From Streptomyces fragilis (GTDB taxonomy: Bacteria > Actinomycetota > Actinomycetes > Streptomycetales > Streptomycetaceae), in assembly GCF_003112515.1 (NCBI RefSeq), contig NZ_BEVZ01000004.1:496001-560000 (forward strand): DNA of 64,000 nucleotides, given 5' to 3'. Position 1 is the first letter of the stretch. Each line of letters begins with the position of its first letter. Position numbers and translations under genes: made by a program. Under the pieces are notes generated by a model that did not search any database, was not told the DNA's origin, and saw nothing but the letters and a program-made list of their open reading frames with translations. Positions 43,214-51,961 of this stretch are shown piece by piece.

Positions 43214-43798
43214 TCAGTCCAGGGTGACCGACCGGCGCAGCGGGTCCCGCAGGTCGGTGCCGTGGGCCAGCCAGCGCTCCTGCAGGGCCTGCGCGCCGTG
43301 CACCCGCTTCCAGGCGGCCTCGTTCGGGGTCATCGGCAGCAGCGGCAGGAACCGCACCGGGTCGAGCGGCTCGTCCAGCTCCAGGTCCTCGACCAGCCCG
43401 CCGGGCTCGCCCACCAGGACGGAGGTGAAGGGGGCGCCGGGCCACAGCGGCTCCCCGACGTCCAGTGATCCGCCCGGCGCCACGACCAGCCCCTCCACCT
43501 GCGGGGAGGCGGCGAGCACGGCCAGCGGACGGAGCACCTTGTCGGTGTCGGCGACGCCGCCCCGCACGGACAGCACCAGCTCGGCCCGCGGCCCCTTCAC
43601 CGGGTCCGCGACCATCGCCGTGGGGTCGCTCATCGGGTGCGCGGACATCCCGAGCGTGGCGTACCGGACGACGTCCCCCTCGGTGAAGCGGAGCACCTCG
43701 ACACGGTCCGTGCCGAGGAAGGTGACGGCGGCCCGGGCGCCGGGTTCGCCGAGCGCCGTCCGCAGACGCGCCTCGACCAGGGGGAGAACATCAGCCAT
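43214..43798 (-). CDS. Suppressor-of-fused (SUFU) domain protein
   Basis: 194 residues with SUFU-like sequence: DVVRYATLGMSAHPM, LVLSVRG, and FLPLLPMTPNEAAWKR near the end. Bacterial SUFU domains are common in immunity or unknown proteins; this stand-alone form is a housekeeping-type hypothetical in Streptomyces. Function unknown. It is divergent from the corA leader. Confidence 0.78.
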   Translation of the reverse strand: MADVLPLVEARLRTALGEPGARAAVTFLGTDRVEVLRFTEGDVVRYATLGMSAHPMSDPTAMVADPVKGPRAELVLSVRGGVADTDKVLRPLAVLAASPQVEGLVVAPGGSLDVGEPLWPGAPFTSVLVGEPGGLVEDLELDEPLDPVRFLPLLPMTPNEAAWKRVHGAQALQERWLAHGTDLRDPLRRSVTLD

Positions 43799-44355
43799 GC
43801 GGCGAGCATAGAACTCGTCCGGAACGCGCCAGGAGTGGACGGGCGGAGACCTTGACAGTCACCTCGGCTGATAGTCTGGCCGCAGTCCGGGACAGCACGC
43901 CAAGCGTCGCGATCGAGTCCCGAACGCCAGTCATACTCCCCCTGAGAGCCGCTCCGCGCGCTCGCCCGCCAGGGGAAGGGATCGTCCCTCACGAGGGACC
44001 GGCCGGAGGAGGTGGGGCTGCGATGGACCGAAGTCGACCGTGCAGTACCACCCGCTCTTCCGGCCGCTGACGCGGCTCCGGCGTTCTCGCCGCTCCCACC
44101 GCCCCCTCGCTCAGCACGGCGGTGTCAGCCGATTCCTCCACGCCGGGGAAGAGCACTTCGTTTCGCCTGCCTGATCTTTGTCGATCTTTTCGATCTGCAT
44201 CAGCAGCGACTGCTCGAACGCCGCGACGGTGCGGTGCTCCCCGCTTCACGGACGTGCCGGCCCATGGGTACCGGTGCACGCCCTCGTCACGAGGCTCCGG
44301 GGAACCAGCCGTCGGGCGCTCGCCCTTTCGTTGCCGAAAGCGAAGGAGCCCCGCC
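43799..44355 (+). promoter_or_regulatory. Long structured 5' leader of corA
   Basis: A 557-bp region without a full-length gene. TTGACA (43854-43859) and TAGTCT (43874-43879) are promoter-like, though their 14-bp spacing is short. Downstream are CGGGAC/GTCCCG and GTCCCTC-AC-GAGGGAC hairpins, a 15-codon ORF at 44023, and a hairpin CTTTCG-TTGC-CGAAAG (44327-44342) directly before the corA SD (CGAAGGAG). The layout suggests translational or attenuation control of corA, as for Mg2+ transporter leaders elsewhere. It does not match the M-box consensus as far as I can judge. Confidence 0.5.
44023..44070 (+). CDS. 15-residue leader peptide upstream of corA
   Basis: ATG at 44023 follows an outstanding SD (GGAGGAGG, 9 nt upstream) and encodes MDRSRPCSTTRSSGR, ending TGA at 44068-44070. 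It is rich in Arg/Ser with one Pro and one Cys. An SD this strong on such a short ORF, 285 nt before corA, suggests a regulatory leader peptide. Confidence 0.55.
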   Translation: MDRSRPCSTTRSSGR

Positions 44356-45513
44356 ATGTCGATGATCCGAGACCTGCGCGCAGCGGTCCGTCCCTCCCAG
44401 CGCGTCGCCCGCTCGGTGCGCGTGCGGCCGTCCCGGCGGGGCGCCGCGGCCCTGGCCCACCTGGATCCGGCGGTCCTGCCCGCCCCGCCCGTGCCCTCGG
44501 CGGTCGTCGACTGCGGCATCTACCGCGACGGGCGCCGCGTCGTCCTCGACTCCGCGCCGACCCCGCAGGAGGCGATGCGCACCGCGCGGCGCGACGGCGG
44601 CTTCGTCTGGATCGGCCTGCACGAGCCCACGCAGGACGAGTTCGCGGGCATCGCCGCCGAGTTCGGGCTGCACCCGCTGGCCGTGGAGGACGCCGTCAGC
44701 GCCCACCAGCGGCCCAAGCTGGAGCGCTACGACGACAGTCTCTTCACCGTCTACAAGACGGTGCACTACGTCGAGCACGACTGCCTCACGCCGGACAGCG
44801 AGGTCATCGAGACCGGCGAGATCATGTGCTTCACCGGCCGGGACTTCCTGATCACCGTGCGGCACGGCGACAAGGGCTCGCTGCGCTCCCTGCGGCGCCG
44901 GCTGGAGGAGGACCCGGAGCTGCTGGCCAAGGGTCCCTCGGCGGTGCTCCACGCCATCGCCGACCACGTGGTGGACGGCTACCTCGCGGTCGCCGACGCG
45001 GTGCAGGACGACATCGACGACGTGGAGACCGAGGTCTTCAGCCCCGGCCGCCGCGGCAGCGCGCCGCGCGGCACCGACGCGGGGCGGATCTACCAGCTCA
45101 AGCGCGAGGTGCTGGAGTTCAAGCGGGCGGTGGCGCCGCTGCTGCGGCCGATGCAGCTGCTCAGCGAGCGGCCGATGCGGCTGATCGACCCGGACATCCA
45201 GAAGTACTTCCGCGACGTCGCCGACCACGTGGCCCGGGTGCAGGAGCAGGTGATCGGCTTCGACGAGCTGCTGAACTCGATCCTGCAGGCCAACCTGGCG
45301 CAGGCGTCGGTCGCGCAGAACGAGGACATGCGCAAGATCACCTCCTGGGCGGCGATCATCGCGGTGCCGACCATGGTCTGCGGCGTGTACGGGATGAACT
45401 TCGAGCACATGCCGGAGCTGGGCTGGAAGTACGGCTACCCGGTGGTCATGGGCTTCACGGTGATCGTCTGTCTCGGCATCCACCGCTCGCTGAAGCGCAA
45501 CGGGTGGCTCTAG
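44356..45513 (+). CDS. corA: CorA-family magnesium/cobalt transporter
   Basis: A 385-residue protein: a large cytoplasmic N-terminal funnel (FVWIGLHEPTQDEF, VEDAVSAHQRPKLERYDDSLFTVYKT), a long stalk helix, and two C-terminal TM helices separated by the signature YGMNFEHMPE. It forms a homopentameric channel for Mg2+, possibly Co2+ or Ni2+. AAGGAG lies 8 nt before the ATG. A hypothetical gene starts 24 bp downstream, in a probable operon. Confidence 0.95.
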   Translation: MSMIRDLRAAVRPSQRVARSVRVRPSRRGAAALAHLDPAVLPAPPVPSAVVDCGIYRDGRRVVLDSAPTPQEAMRTARRDGGFVWIGLHEPTQDEFAGIAAEFGLHPLAVEDAVSAHQRPKLERYDDSLFTVYKTVHYVEHDCLTPDSEVIETGEIMCFTGRDFLITVRHGDKGSLRSLRRRLEEDPELLAKGPSAVLHAIADHVVDGYLAVADAVQDDIDDVETEVFSPGRRGSAPRGTDAGRIYQLKREVLEFKRAVAPLLRPMQLLSERPMRLIDPDIQKYFRDVADHVARVQEQVIGFDELLNSILQANLAQASVAQNEDMRKITSWAAIIAVPTMVCGVYGMNFEHMPELGWKYGYPVVMGFTVIVCLGIHRSLKRNGWL

Positions 45514-45536
45514 GCGGGCTCGCTACGCTGCTGCCC

Positions 45537-46118
45537 ATGACGACCGCTGGTGACAAGACGACCGCTGGTGACGAGACGGACGAGCTGTTCGACCGGGCCC
45601 TCGTCGAGGAGGCCGCGAAGAAGTCCGCCCTGGTGTGGGTGCGGGCCGCGTCCGCGGCGGCACCGGGCGCCGCGGGCGTGCCCGCCGGTCCCGAGCGGGC
45701 GCTGTGGCACGTCTGGCACGACGGCGCGGTCTGCCTGGTCGGCGACGGGCCGGGCGAGCAGCCGCTGCCGGGGCTGACCGACGGCGGGCAGGCCGTCCTC
45801 ACGCTGCGCGCCAAGGACAAGGGCGCCCGGCTGGTGTCCTGCCGGGCCGCGGTCACCGAGCTCACGGCCGGCACCCCCGCCTGGGAGGAGGCCGTCGGGG
45901 AGCTCAAGGGGAAGCGGCTCAACGCCGTGGACGCCGAGCGGATGCCGCAGCGGTGGGCCCGCGAGTGCCGGGTCCTGCGCCTGGAGCCGCTGGGCGCCGC
46001 GCTGCCGGCCCCCGAGGGCGCCCTGACCGCCGCGCCGCTGCCCACCGCGGCCACCACCCGCGAACCCGTCCCGGCGGCGCTCCCGCGCCTGCTCTTCCGC
46101 CGTCGGCGCCGGGGCTGA
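45537..46118 (+). CDS. Hypothetical protein downstream of corA
   Basis: 193 residues, starting MTTAGDKTTAGDETDE. The middle (ALWHVWHDGAVCLVGDGPGEQPLPGL) and VNAVDAERMPQRWARECRV-like region look beta-rich, somewhat like a split-barrel flavin protein, but no ligand motif is clear. The N-terminus has a short direct repeat (CGACCGCTGGTGACA/G twice). Co-transcription with corA is likely. Confidence 0.7.
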   Translation: MTTAGDKTTAGDETDELFDRALVEEAAKKSALVWVRAASAAAPGAAGVPAGPERALWHVWHDGAVCLVGDGPGEQPLPGLTDGGQAVLTLRAKDKGARLVSCRAAVTELTAGTPAWEEAVGELKGKRLNAVDAERMPQRWARECRVLRLEPLGAALPAPEGALTAAPLPTAATTREPVPAALPRLLFRRRRRG

Positions 46119-46168
46119 GCCGGCCACCGCGGCCGCACCGCCGCACCCCTGTCCGGCGGCGGGCGCGC

Positions 46169-46921
46169 CTACGTCTCGGGAAGGTCCTGGCCGTAGTCGA
46201 CCTGCTTGTCCTTCGGCGGCTCGCCGAGGTCGATCCTCTTGTCCCAGTCGGTGAACCTCAGCGTGCCGCCGCCACCGGGCCGCTCCACGCGCACGGGGTA
46301 GGCCGTCCCCTGCAGGGAGACGTCCATCCGCCCGCCGGCGCCGTCGTCCACCTTGAGGCGGATCGTCCGGACCTCGCCGACCTCGTGGTAGTCGTCCTTC
46401 GCCAGCTTGCCGTCGAGCGCGAGCAGGCCGTCCAGCAGGGTGTCCATGTCGGTGAAGCCGCTGAACCGCTTGTACGCCGGGTCCTTCTCGGGCACCTTCA
46501 CGTACTTGCCGTCCAGCTTCTCGGCCGTGGTGCCCTCCACGCCCTCGCCGTCGCCGCCGGCGGCCTGGTTCCAGAAGTCCGCGCCGGCCTGGAGGTACAG
46601 GGTCTCGCCGATCCGCAGCAGGCCGAAGGTGGTGCCGCCGGAGGTGACCTCGCCCCGGCCGCCGCCCTCGGACAGCTCCATGTCCAGCTCGACGCCGCCG
46701 TCCTTGGTGATCACCGTGCCGGCCAGGTGCACCGACCCCGCCGACCCGGCCGCCTTCATCGCCCGGGCGCGGATCTGGGCGGGCTCCAGCTTGCCGACCC
46801 CGTTGGTCCCCTCGTCCGGGTCGGACCCGCACCCGGCGAGCCCCGTCGTCGCCAGGGCCAGTGCGCAGACCGCCGCGACCCGGGCGGCCATGCGGGTACG
46901 ACGCTGGGGAATCGGGGTCAC
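46169..46921 (-). CDS. LppX/LprG-like lipoprotein
   Basis: 250 residues with a lipoprotein signal (LATTGLAGCG, Cys ~31) and a beta-rich domain resembling LppX/LprAFG lipid carriers (SVHLAGTVITKDGGVELDMEL, VTSGGTTFGLLRIGETLYLQ). Such proteins bind and ferry acyl lipids at the outer face of the membrane; ligand unknown. GTG start. It converges with the corA operon and is divergent from the mgtE-like gene. Confidence 0.8.
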   Translation of the reverse strand: MTPIPQRRTRMAARVAAVCALALATTGLAGCGSDPDEGTNGVGKLEPAQIRARAMKAAGSAGSVHLAGTVITKDGGVELDMELSEGGGRGEVTSGGTTFGLLRIGETLYLQAGADFWNQAAGGDGEGVEGTTAEKLDGKYVKVPEKDPAYKRFSGFTDMDTLLDGLLALDGKLAKDDYHEVGEVRTIRLKVDDGAGGRMDVSLQGTAYPVRVERPGGGGTLRFTDWDKRIDLGEPPKDKQVDYGQDLPET

Positions 46922-47014
46922 AGGCGCGGCTGCCTCTCATCCGGTCTCGACGGGCTGAGGGGCAGCGTACCGGGGGCCCGACGGGGCAGACGGAGGCAGT
47001 CCGTCCGGACCCCT

Positions 47015-47048
47015 CACCAGGCCGTACCGGACCGGTACGGGCTAGCCT
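47015..47048 (+). promoter_or_regulatory. Promoter with perfect 19-bp palindrome for the mgtE-like gene
   Basis: CCGTACCGG-A-CCGGTACGG (47022-47040) ends two bases before a TAGCCT -10 (47043-47048), about 80 bp upstream of the gene at 47128. A regulator bound there would cover the spacer between -35 and -10, so repression or MerR-like activation is expected. Confidence 0.6.
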
Positions 47049-47127
47049 GATCCCCGCCCACTGCGGCGTTTCCGGGCAACACGGGGCAGGGACGGGACGA
47101 CGACGGGCCTGACGAAGGAGGCAGTAC

Positions 47128-48453
47128 ATGGCGGGTGGGCGGATCTTCGTTTCCCACCTCGCGGGCGTGGCCGTGTTCGATCCGAACGGCGACCAGGTCG
47201 GACGGGTGCGGGACCTCATCGTGGTGCTGCGGGTGGGCCGCAAGGCTCCCCGCCTGCTGGGGCTGGTCGTGGAGCTGCCCACCCGGCGGCGGATCTTCCT
47301 GCCGATGACCCGGGTCACCGGCATCCAGTCCGGCCAGGTGATCACCACCGGCGTGCTCAACGTGCGCCGCTTCGAGCAGCGGCCGCCGGAGCGGCTGGTC
47401 TTCGGCGAGCTGCTGGACCGGCGGGTGCGGCTGGAGGAGACCGGCGAGGAGGTCACCGTCCTGGACCTGTCGGTGCAGCAGCTGTCCTCGCGGCGCGAGT
47501 GGGAGGTCGACCGCCTGTTCGTGCAGCGGGGCGGCCGCGGCGGCGCGTTCCGCCGCAAGGCCGGTGAGCAGTTCCTGGTGGAGTGGTCCGCGGTCACCGG
47601 CCTGTCCCTGGAGGAGAAGGGGCAGGGCGCGGAGAACCTGCTGGCCACCTTCGAGCAGCTGCGGCCCGCCGACCTCGCCAACGTGCTGCACCACCTGTCG
47701 GCCAAGCGCCGGGCCGAGGTCGCCGCGGCGCTCGACGACGACCGGCTGGCCGACGTGCTGGAGGAACTGCCGGAGGACGACCAGATCGAGATCCTCGGCA
47801 AGCTCGCCGAGGAGCGCGCCGCCGACGTCCTGGAGGCGATGGACCCGGACGACGCCGCCGACCTGCTGTCGGAGCTCCCGGAGGGCGACAAGGAGCGGCT
47901 GCTGAGCCTGATGCGGCCCGACGACGCCGCCGACATGCGCCGCCTGATGGCCTACGAGGACCGCACGGCGGGCGGTCTGATGACCACCGAGCCGATCGTG
48001 CTGCGCCCGGACGCGACGGTCGCCGACGCGCTGGCCCGGGTCCGCAACGCCGACCTCTCCCCCGCGCTGGCCGCCCAGGTGTACGTCTGCCGGCCGCCGG
48101 AGGACACCCCGACCGGCAAGTACCTCGGGACCGTGCACTTCCAGCGGCTGCTGCGCGACCCGCCGTACACGCTGGTCGGCTCGATCATCGACGACGACCT
48201 GCAGGCGCTGTCGCCCACCGCCGACCTGCCGGTGGTGGCGGGCTTCTTCGCGGCCTACGACATGGTCGCGGCCCCCGTGGTCGACGAGAGCGGGTCGCTG
48301 CTGGGCGCGGTCACCGTCGACGACGTCCTCGACCACATGCTGCCCGACGACTGGCGGGAGACGGAGTACCACCTCGACGAACCCGCCGAGGAGGCGCCGG
48401 CCGCCGGGCAGCCCGCCGACGCGCCGAAGGAGGCCACCGCGGATGGCAGCTGA
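47128..48453 (+). CDS. MgtE-like protein: PRC barrel, MgtE N-domain and CBS pair, no channel
   Basis: 441 residues. Residues ~1-70 resemble a PRC-barrel fold (FDPNGDQVGRVRDLIV); about 165-280 is an MgtE N superhelical domain (ELPEDDQIEILGKLAEERAADVLEAMDPDDAADLL); about 285-410 is a CBS pair (GGLMTTEPIVLRPDATVADAL, VGSIIDDDLQALSP). The five-helix MgtE channel is absent, so this is a cytosolic sensor-like protein rather than a transporter. Its stop overlaps the DUF1003 start by 11 bp. GGAGG precedes the ATG. Confidence 0.85.
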   Translation: MAGGRIFVSHLAGVAVFDPNGDQVGRVRDLIVVLRVGRKAPRLLGLVVELPTRRRIFLPMTRVTGIQSGQVITTGVLNVRRFEQRPPERLVFGELLDRRVRLEETGEEVTVLDLSVQQLSSRREWEVDRLFVQRGGRGGAFRRKAGEQFLVEWSAVTGLSLEEKGQGAENLLATFEQLRPADLANVLHHLSAKRRAEVAAALDDDRLADVLEELPEDDQIEILGKLAEERAADVLEAMDPDDAADLLSELPEGDKERLLSLMRPDDAADMRRLMAYEDRTAGGLMTTEPIVLRPDATVADALARVRNADLSPALAAQVYVCRPPEDTPTGKYLGTVHFQRLLRDPPYTLVGSIIDDDLQALSPTADLPVVAGFFAAYDMVAAPVVDESGSLLGAVTVDDVLDHMLPDDWRETEYHLDEPAEEAPAAGQPADAPKEATADGS

Positions 48454-49105
48454 CCGCGACGACCGCCGGCACGGCGAGGAGCGCGCCCCGGGCCGCGGCC
48501 GGGCGACGGCGCACGGGCGGGAGCGCCGCGAGACCCGGGAGAGGCGCGAGGCGCGGGAGGCGCGGCCCGTGGCGGGCGCCACCGGGACCCGCACCCGCGA
48601 ACGCCTGGACCTTCCGCTGGGCCCCCGCCGCCGGCTGCTGCCCGAGTGGGACCCGGACGCCTTCGGCCGGGTGTCGGAGCGGATCGCCCGCTTCCTGGGC
48701 ACCGGCCGCTTCCTGGTGTGGATGACGTTCGCGATCGTCCTGTGGGTCGGCTGGAACGTCGCCGCGCCCCCGGCGCTGCGGTTCGACGAGTACCCGTTCA
48801 TCTTCCTGACCCTGATGCTGTCGTTGCAGGCCTCCTACGCGGCCCCGCTGATCCTGCTGGCGCAGAACCGGCAGGACGACCGCGACCGCGTCAACCTCGA
48901 GCAGGACCGCAAGCAGAACGAGCGTTCCATCGCCGACACCGAGTACCTGACCCGGGAGATCGCCGCGCTGCGGATGGGCCTGGGCGAGGTCGCCACCCGC
49001 GACTGGATCCGCTCGGAGCTGCACGACGTGCTCAGGGAGCTGGACGAGCAGCGGGCGGGGCAGGGGCAGGCCTCCGAGCGGGGACGTGACGCAGACGACC
49101 GCTGA
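48443..49105 (+). CDS. DUF1003 membrane protein
   Basis: 220 residues. A basic Arg/Glu-rich N-terminus (~65 residues) precedes two TM helices (FLVWMTFAIVLWVGWNV; FIFLTLMLSLQASYAAPLILLAQNRQ) with the DUF1003 signature NRQDDRDR, then a coiled helical tail. It overlaps the MgtE-like gene; the pair could form a membrane-tethered Mg2+-responsive complex (inference only). Confidence 0.88.
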   Translation: MAADRDDRRHGEERAPGRGRATAHGRERRETRERREAREARPVAGATGTRTRERLDLPLGPRRRLLPEWDPDAFGRVSERIARFLGTGRFLVWMTFAIVLWVGWNVAAPPALRFDEYPFIFLTLMLSLQASYAAPLILLAQNRQDDRDRVNLEQDRKQNERSIADTEYLTREIAALRMGLGEVATRDWIRSELHDVLRELDEQRAGQGQASERGRDADDR

Positions 49106-49148
49106 CGGCCCTGCCGGGTGTCGTTCCGAGGGCCGTACCATCGTCCTT

Positions 49149-50282
49149 ATGGTTACGGAAGACGCGGTGCGCGAAGCGCTGGCGACGGTGAACGACCCCG
49201 AGATCCAGCGGCCCATCACCGAGCTCGGGATGGTCAAGTCGGTGGAGATCGGCGAGGACGGCGCGGTCGCCGTCACGGTGTACCTCACCGTCTCGGGCTG
49301 TCCGATGCGCGGGACCATCACGGACAACGTGACGTCCGCGCTCACCCGCGTCGAGGGCGTGACCTCGGTCGACGTGACGCTGGACGTCATGAGCGACGAG
49401 CAGCGCAAGGAGCTGGCGGCCGCGCTGCGCGGCGGCACCGCCGAGCGCGAGGTCCCCTTCGCCAAGCCGGGCTCGCTGACCCGGGTGTACGCGGTGGCCT
49501 CCGGCAAGGGCGGCGTCGGCAAGTCCTCGGTGACGGTCAACCTGGCCGCGGCGATGGCGGCGGACGGCCTGAAGGTCGGCGTCGTCGACGCGGACATCTA
49601 CGGCCACTCGGTGCCGCGGATGCTGGGCGCCGACGGGCGCCCCACCCAGGTCGAGAACATGATCATGCCGCCATCGGCCAACGGGGTGAAGGTCATCTCC
49701 ATCGGCATGTTCACCCCGGGCAACGCGCCCGTGGTGTGGCGTGGCCCGATGCTGCACCGCGCGCTGCAGCAGTTCCTGGCCGACGTGTACTGGGGCGACC
49801 TCGACGTCCTGCTGCTCGACCTGCCGCCGGGCACCGGTGACATCGCCATCTCGGTGGCGCAGCTGGTCCCGAACGCGGAGATCCTGGTCGTCACGACGCC
49901 GCAGCAGGCCGCCGCGGAGGTCGCCGAGCGGGCCGGTTCGATCGCGGTGCAGACGCACCAGAAGATCGTCGGCGTGGTCGAGAACATGTCGGGCCTGCCG
50001 TGCCCGCACTGCGACGAGATGGTCGACGTCTTCGGCACCGGCGGCGGGCAGAAGGTCGCCGACGGCCTGACCCGCACGACCGGTGCGACGGTGCCGGTGC
50101 TCGGCTCCATCCCGATCGACGTGCGCCTGCGCGAGGGCGGCGACGAGGGCAAGCCGGTGGTGCTGACCGACCCCGACTCCCCGGCGGGCGCCGCGCTGCG
50201 GGCCATCGCCGGCAAGCTCGGCGGGCGTCAGCGCGGGCTGTCGGGCATGTCGCTGGGGATCACCCCGCGCAACAAGTTCTGA
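49149..50282 (+). CDS. mrp: Mrp/NBP35-family iron-sulfur carrier ATPase
   Basis: 377 residues: an N-terminal MIP18-type domain (residues 1-85, ITELGMVKSV...SGCPMRG) and a P-loop NTPase with the deviant Walker A SGKGGVGKSS (~120), Walker B LLDLPPGTGD and the cluster-binding CPHC near 280. It assembles or carries 4Fe-4S clusters to apo-proteins. It lies 43 bp after the DUF1003 gene. A terminator follows. Confidence 0.93.
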   Translation: MVTEDAVREALATVNDPEIQRPITELGMVKSVEIGEDGAVAVTVYLTVSGCPMRGTITDNVTSALTRVEGVTSVDVTLDVMSDEQRKELAAALRGGTAEREVPFAKPGSLTRVYAVASGKGGVGKSSVTVNLAAAMAADGLKVGVVDADIYGHSVPRMLGADGRPTQVENMIMPPSANGVKVISIGMFTPGNAPVVWRGPMLHRALQQFLADVYWGDLDVLLLDLPPGTGDIAISVAQLVPNAEILVVTTPQQAAAEVAERAGSIAVQTHQKIVGVVENMSGLPCPHCDEMVDVFGTGGGQKVADGLTRTTGATVPVLGSIPIDVRLREGGDEGKPVVLTDPDSPAGAALRAIAGKLGGRQRGLSGMSLGITPRNKF

Positions 50283-50326
50283 CCCGCGTCCGGCGCACCG
50301 GCCGCCCGCCCGCGGCCGCGCACCAG

Positions 50327-50360
50327 GGGCGCCGTCCTTCCCGGGACGGCGCCCTTCGTC
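50327..50360 (+). terminator. Terminator after mrp
   Basis: GGGCGCCGTCC (50327-50337) pairs with GGACGGCGCCC (50344-50354), followed by TTCGTCGTG. Confidence 0.8.
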
Positions 50361-50386
50361 GTGCCGGGGCGCCGTCACGCGGCCCG

Positions 50387-50490
50387 GCGGGAGCCGCCCG
50401 GCGGGGGCCGCCCGGCGTGGCGGGGTCAGGCGGGGGCCGCCCGGCGTGGCGGGGTCAGGCGTGGGCCGCACGGCGTGGCGGGATCAGGCG
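50387..50490. repeat. 29-bp minisatellite containing a stop codon
   Basis: Units of GCGGGGGCCGCCCGGCGTGG + CGGGGTCAG at 50401, 50430 and 50459, plus a partial copy upstream. The TCA of the last unit (50484-50486) is the minus-strand stop codon of the neighbouring gene; the other units each keep an identically placed TCA. Confidence 0.85.
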
Positions 50491-51137
50491 TAGGTCTCGA
50501 TGTCCTCGACCGCCGAGAAGCCCAGGCCGTAGGCGCTCATCCCGCGTCCGTAGGCGCCGAGGTGGACGCCGCGGCCGGTGGTGCCGGCCAGCACCCAGCC
50601 GAACTCCGACTCCCGGTAGTGGAAGGTGGTCGCCTCGCCGTCCACCGGCAGCTGCAGGGTGGTCCAGGCCGGGCTCTCCAGGTCGTCGGCGAGCACCCAG
50701 GCCGTCTCGGTCTGCTGCTCCAGCCAGTCGTCGCGCAGGCTGTGGTCCATCTGGAGGGGCCAGGTGTAGGACAGCAGCCCCAGACCGGCCAGCCAGGCGG
50801 CGGAGGAGACGGTGGTGGCGTCCAGCACGCCGGTGCCGTCGGCGCTGTGGCGGACCGGCTGGTCGGCCACGGTCACCACCACGGCGAATCGTTCCTTGTC
50901 CTCGGCGGCCTCATAGCGGACCGACGGCTCGTCGCCGTGACCGAGGGAGCCGTGCTCGACGGCGCCGTCGGTGGAGGCTCCCACCTGCATCAGCCAGCGC
51001 TCACCGGTGAACGCGTCATCGAGGCCGTACCACGGGAACGGCGCCCGCAGGTAGCCGTCGACCCCGCTGCCGCCCGCGGTGGGCCAGCCGCCCACGACCG
51101 CCGACGCCTGCGCGCCTACCCGACTTCTCGTCTCCAT
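50484..51137 (-). CDS. Hypothetical protein (217 residues)
   Basis: Starts METRSRVGAQASAVV. Rich in Trp and acidic residues with blocks PFPWYGLDDAFTGERWLMQVG, LQMDHSLRDDWLEQQTETAW and SEFGWVLAGTTGRGVHLGAYGRGMSAYG. No TM segment or signal. I do not recognise the family. It stands alone downstream of a 190-bp gap and ends in the 29-bp minisatellite. Confidence 0.7.
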   Translation of the reverse strand: METRSRVGAQASAVVGGWPTAGGSGVDGYLRAPFPWYGLDDAFTGERWLMQVGASTDGAVEHGSLGHGDEPSVRYEAAEDKERFAVVVTVADQPVRHSADGTGVLDATTVSSAAWLAGLGLLSYTWPLQMDHSLRDDWLEQQTETAWVLADDLESPAWTTLQLPVDGEATTFHYRESEFGWVLAGTTGRGVHLGAYGRGMSAYGLGFSAVEDIETYA

Positions 51138-51328
51138 GCCCGGACGCCTCCTCGTTCTTCGCCGGACCGCGGAGGGATCGTGAAGGATCGTCCGCCGGTC
51201 CGCACAACAACTCGGCAGCATAGCCACCCCGCTTCACCGGTCCGGGATTACCGCCGACCGGGTGGGTCGGGCGGGCGGGGAGCGGCGAACGGGGCGCGGC
51301 CGCGCGCAGGGCCCGTGCGGGGCCGGAA

Positions 51329-51781
51329 TCAGGTGGCGTCGAGGTCGTACGGAGGGCGCTCGGCGGCCGACTGCGGCGTCTTCTTCTCCAGGCCGACCGG
51401 GCCGGAGGCGGCCGCGGCGGGCGGCGGCGAGGCGGCCGCCGGGGACCTGTACGACGGGTCGTTCGCGATGCTCGGGTCCGCGAGCTGCTGGATGTCCTTC
51501 TTCAGGTCGAGCGACTCGCGGATCTCGTCGAGGCCGAGGTCGTCGTTCTGCAGCTGCTTGCGGATGAACGTCTTGGGATTCAGGTCCTGGAACTCGAAGT
51601 CCTTGAACTCCGGGCCGAGCTCCTGGCGGATGTCCTGCTTGGCGCTGTCCGAGAACTCGCGGATCTTCCGGATGGTCCGGGAGATGTCCTGGATGACCTT
51701 CGGAAGCTTCTCCGGCCCGAAGACGAGCACGGCGAGGACGACGAGCGTGATGAGCTCGAGCGATCCTATGTCATTGAACAC
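51329..51781 (-). CDS. tatB: Sec-independent translocase subunit TatB
   Basis: 150 residues with an N-terminal TM helix (FNDIGSLELITLVVLAVLVFGPEKLPKVI) containing the Glu and the FGPEKLP hinge characteristic of TatB, an amphipathic helix (ISRTIRKIREFSDSAKQDI), and a disordered Pro/Ala tail. It works with TatA/TatC to export folded twin-arginine substrates. GTG start with a strong AAGGAG SD. It is downstream of htrA, as in the mycobacterial sigE locus. Confidence 0.93.
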   Translation of the reverse strand: MFNDIGSLELITLVVLAVLVFGPEKLPKVIQDISRTIRKIREFSDSAKQDIRQELGPEFKDFEFQDLNPKTFIRKQLQNDDLGLDEIRESLDLKKDIQQLADPSIANDPSYRSPAAASPPPAAAASGPVGLEKKTPQSAAERPPYDLDAT

Positions 51782-51961
51782 CTGAAGCTCCTTGCGTGTC
51801 CCGGGGCAGATCCACGGTACCCGGCGAACCCGCCCCACCGGTACCGCCCCGACACCCTCTGACGCGTACGACACATCCCCGGCCGCACGGGGGTGACGGC
51901 CGGGTGACGTCCGCGTGGCGCTCGGTGCGCGCGGGGGCCGGACGAGGGCCGGGGCGGCCGG

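Noticed and set aside
43852..44355. Possible M-box or other named Mg2+ riboswitch in the corA leader
   Set aside because: I could not find the conserved M-box sequence blocks; only generic hairpins and a leader ORF are visible. A covariance-model search would decide.
43989..44519. A 176-codon minus-strand ORF over the corA leader and start
   Set aside because: Antisense to the corA start and leader with low-complexity Arg-rich product; no SD.
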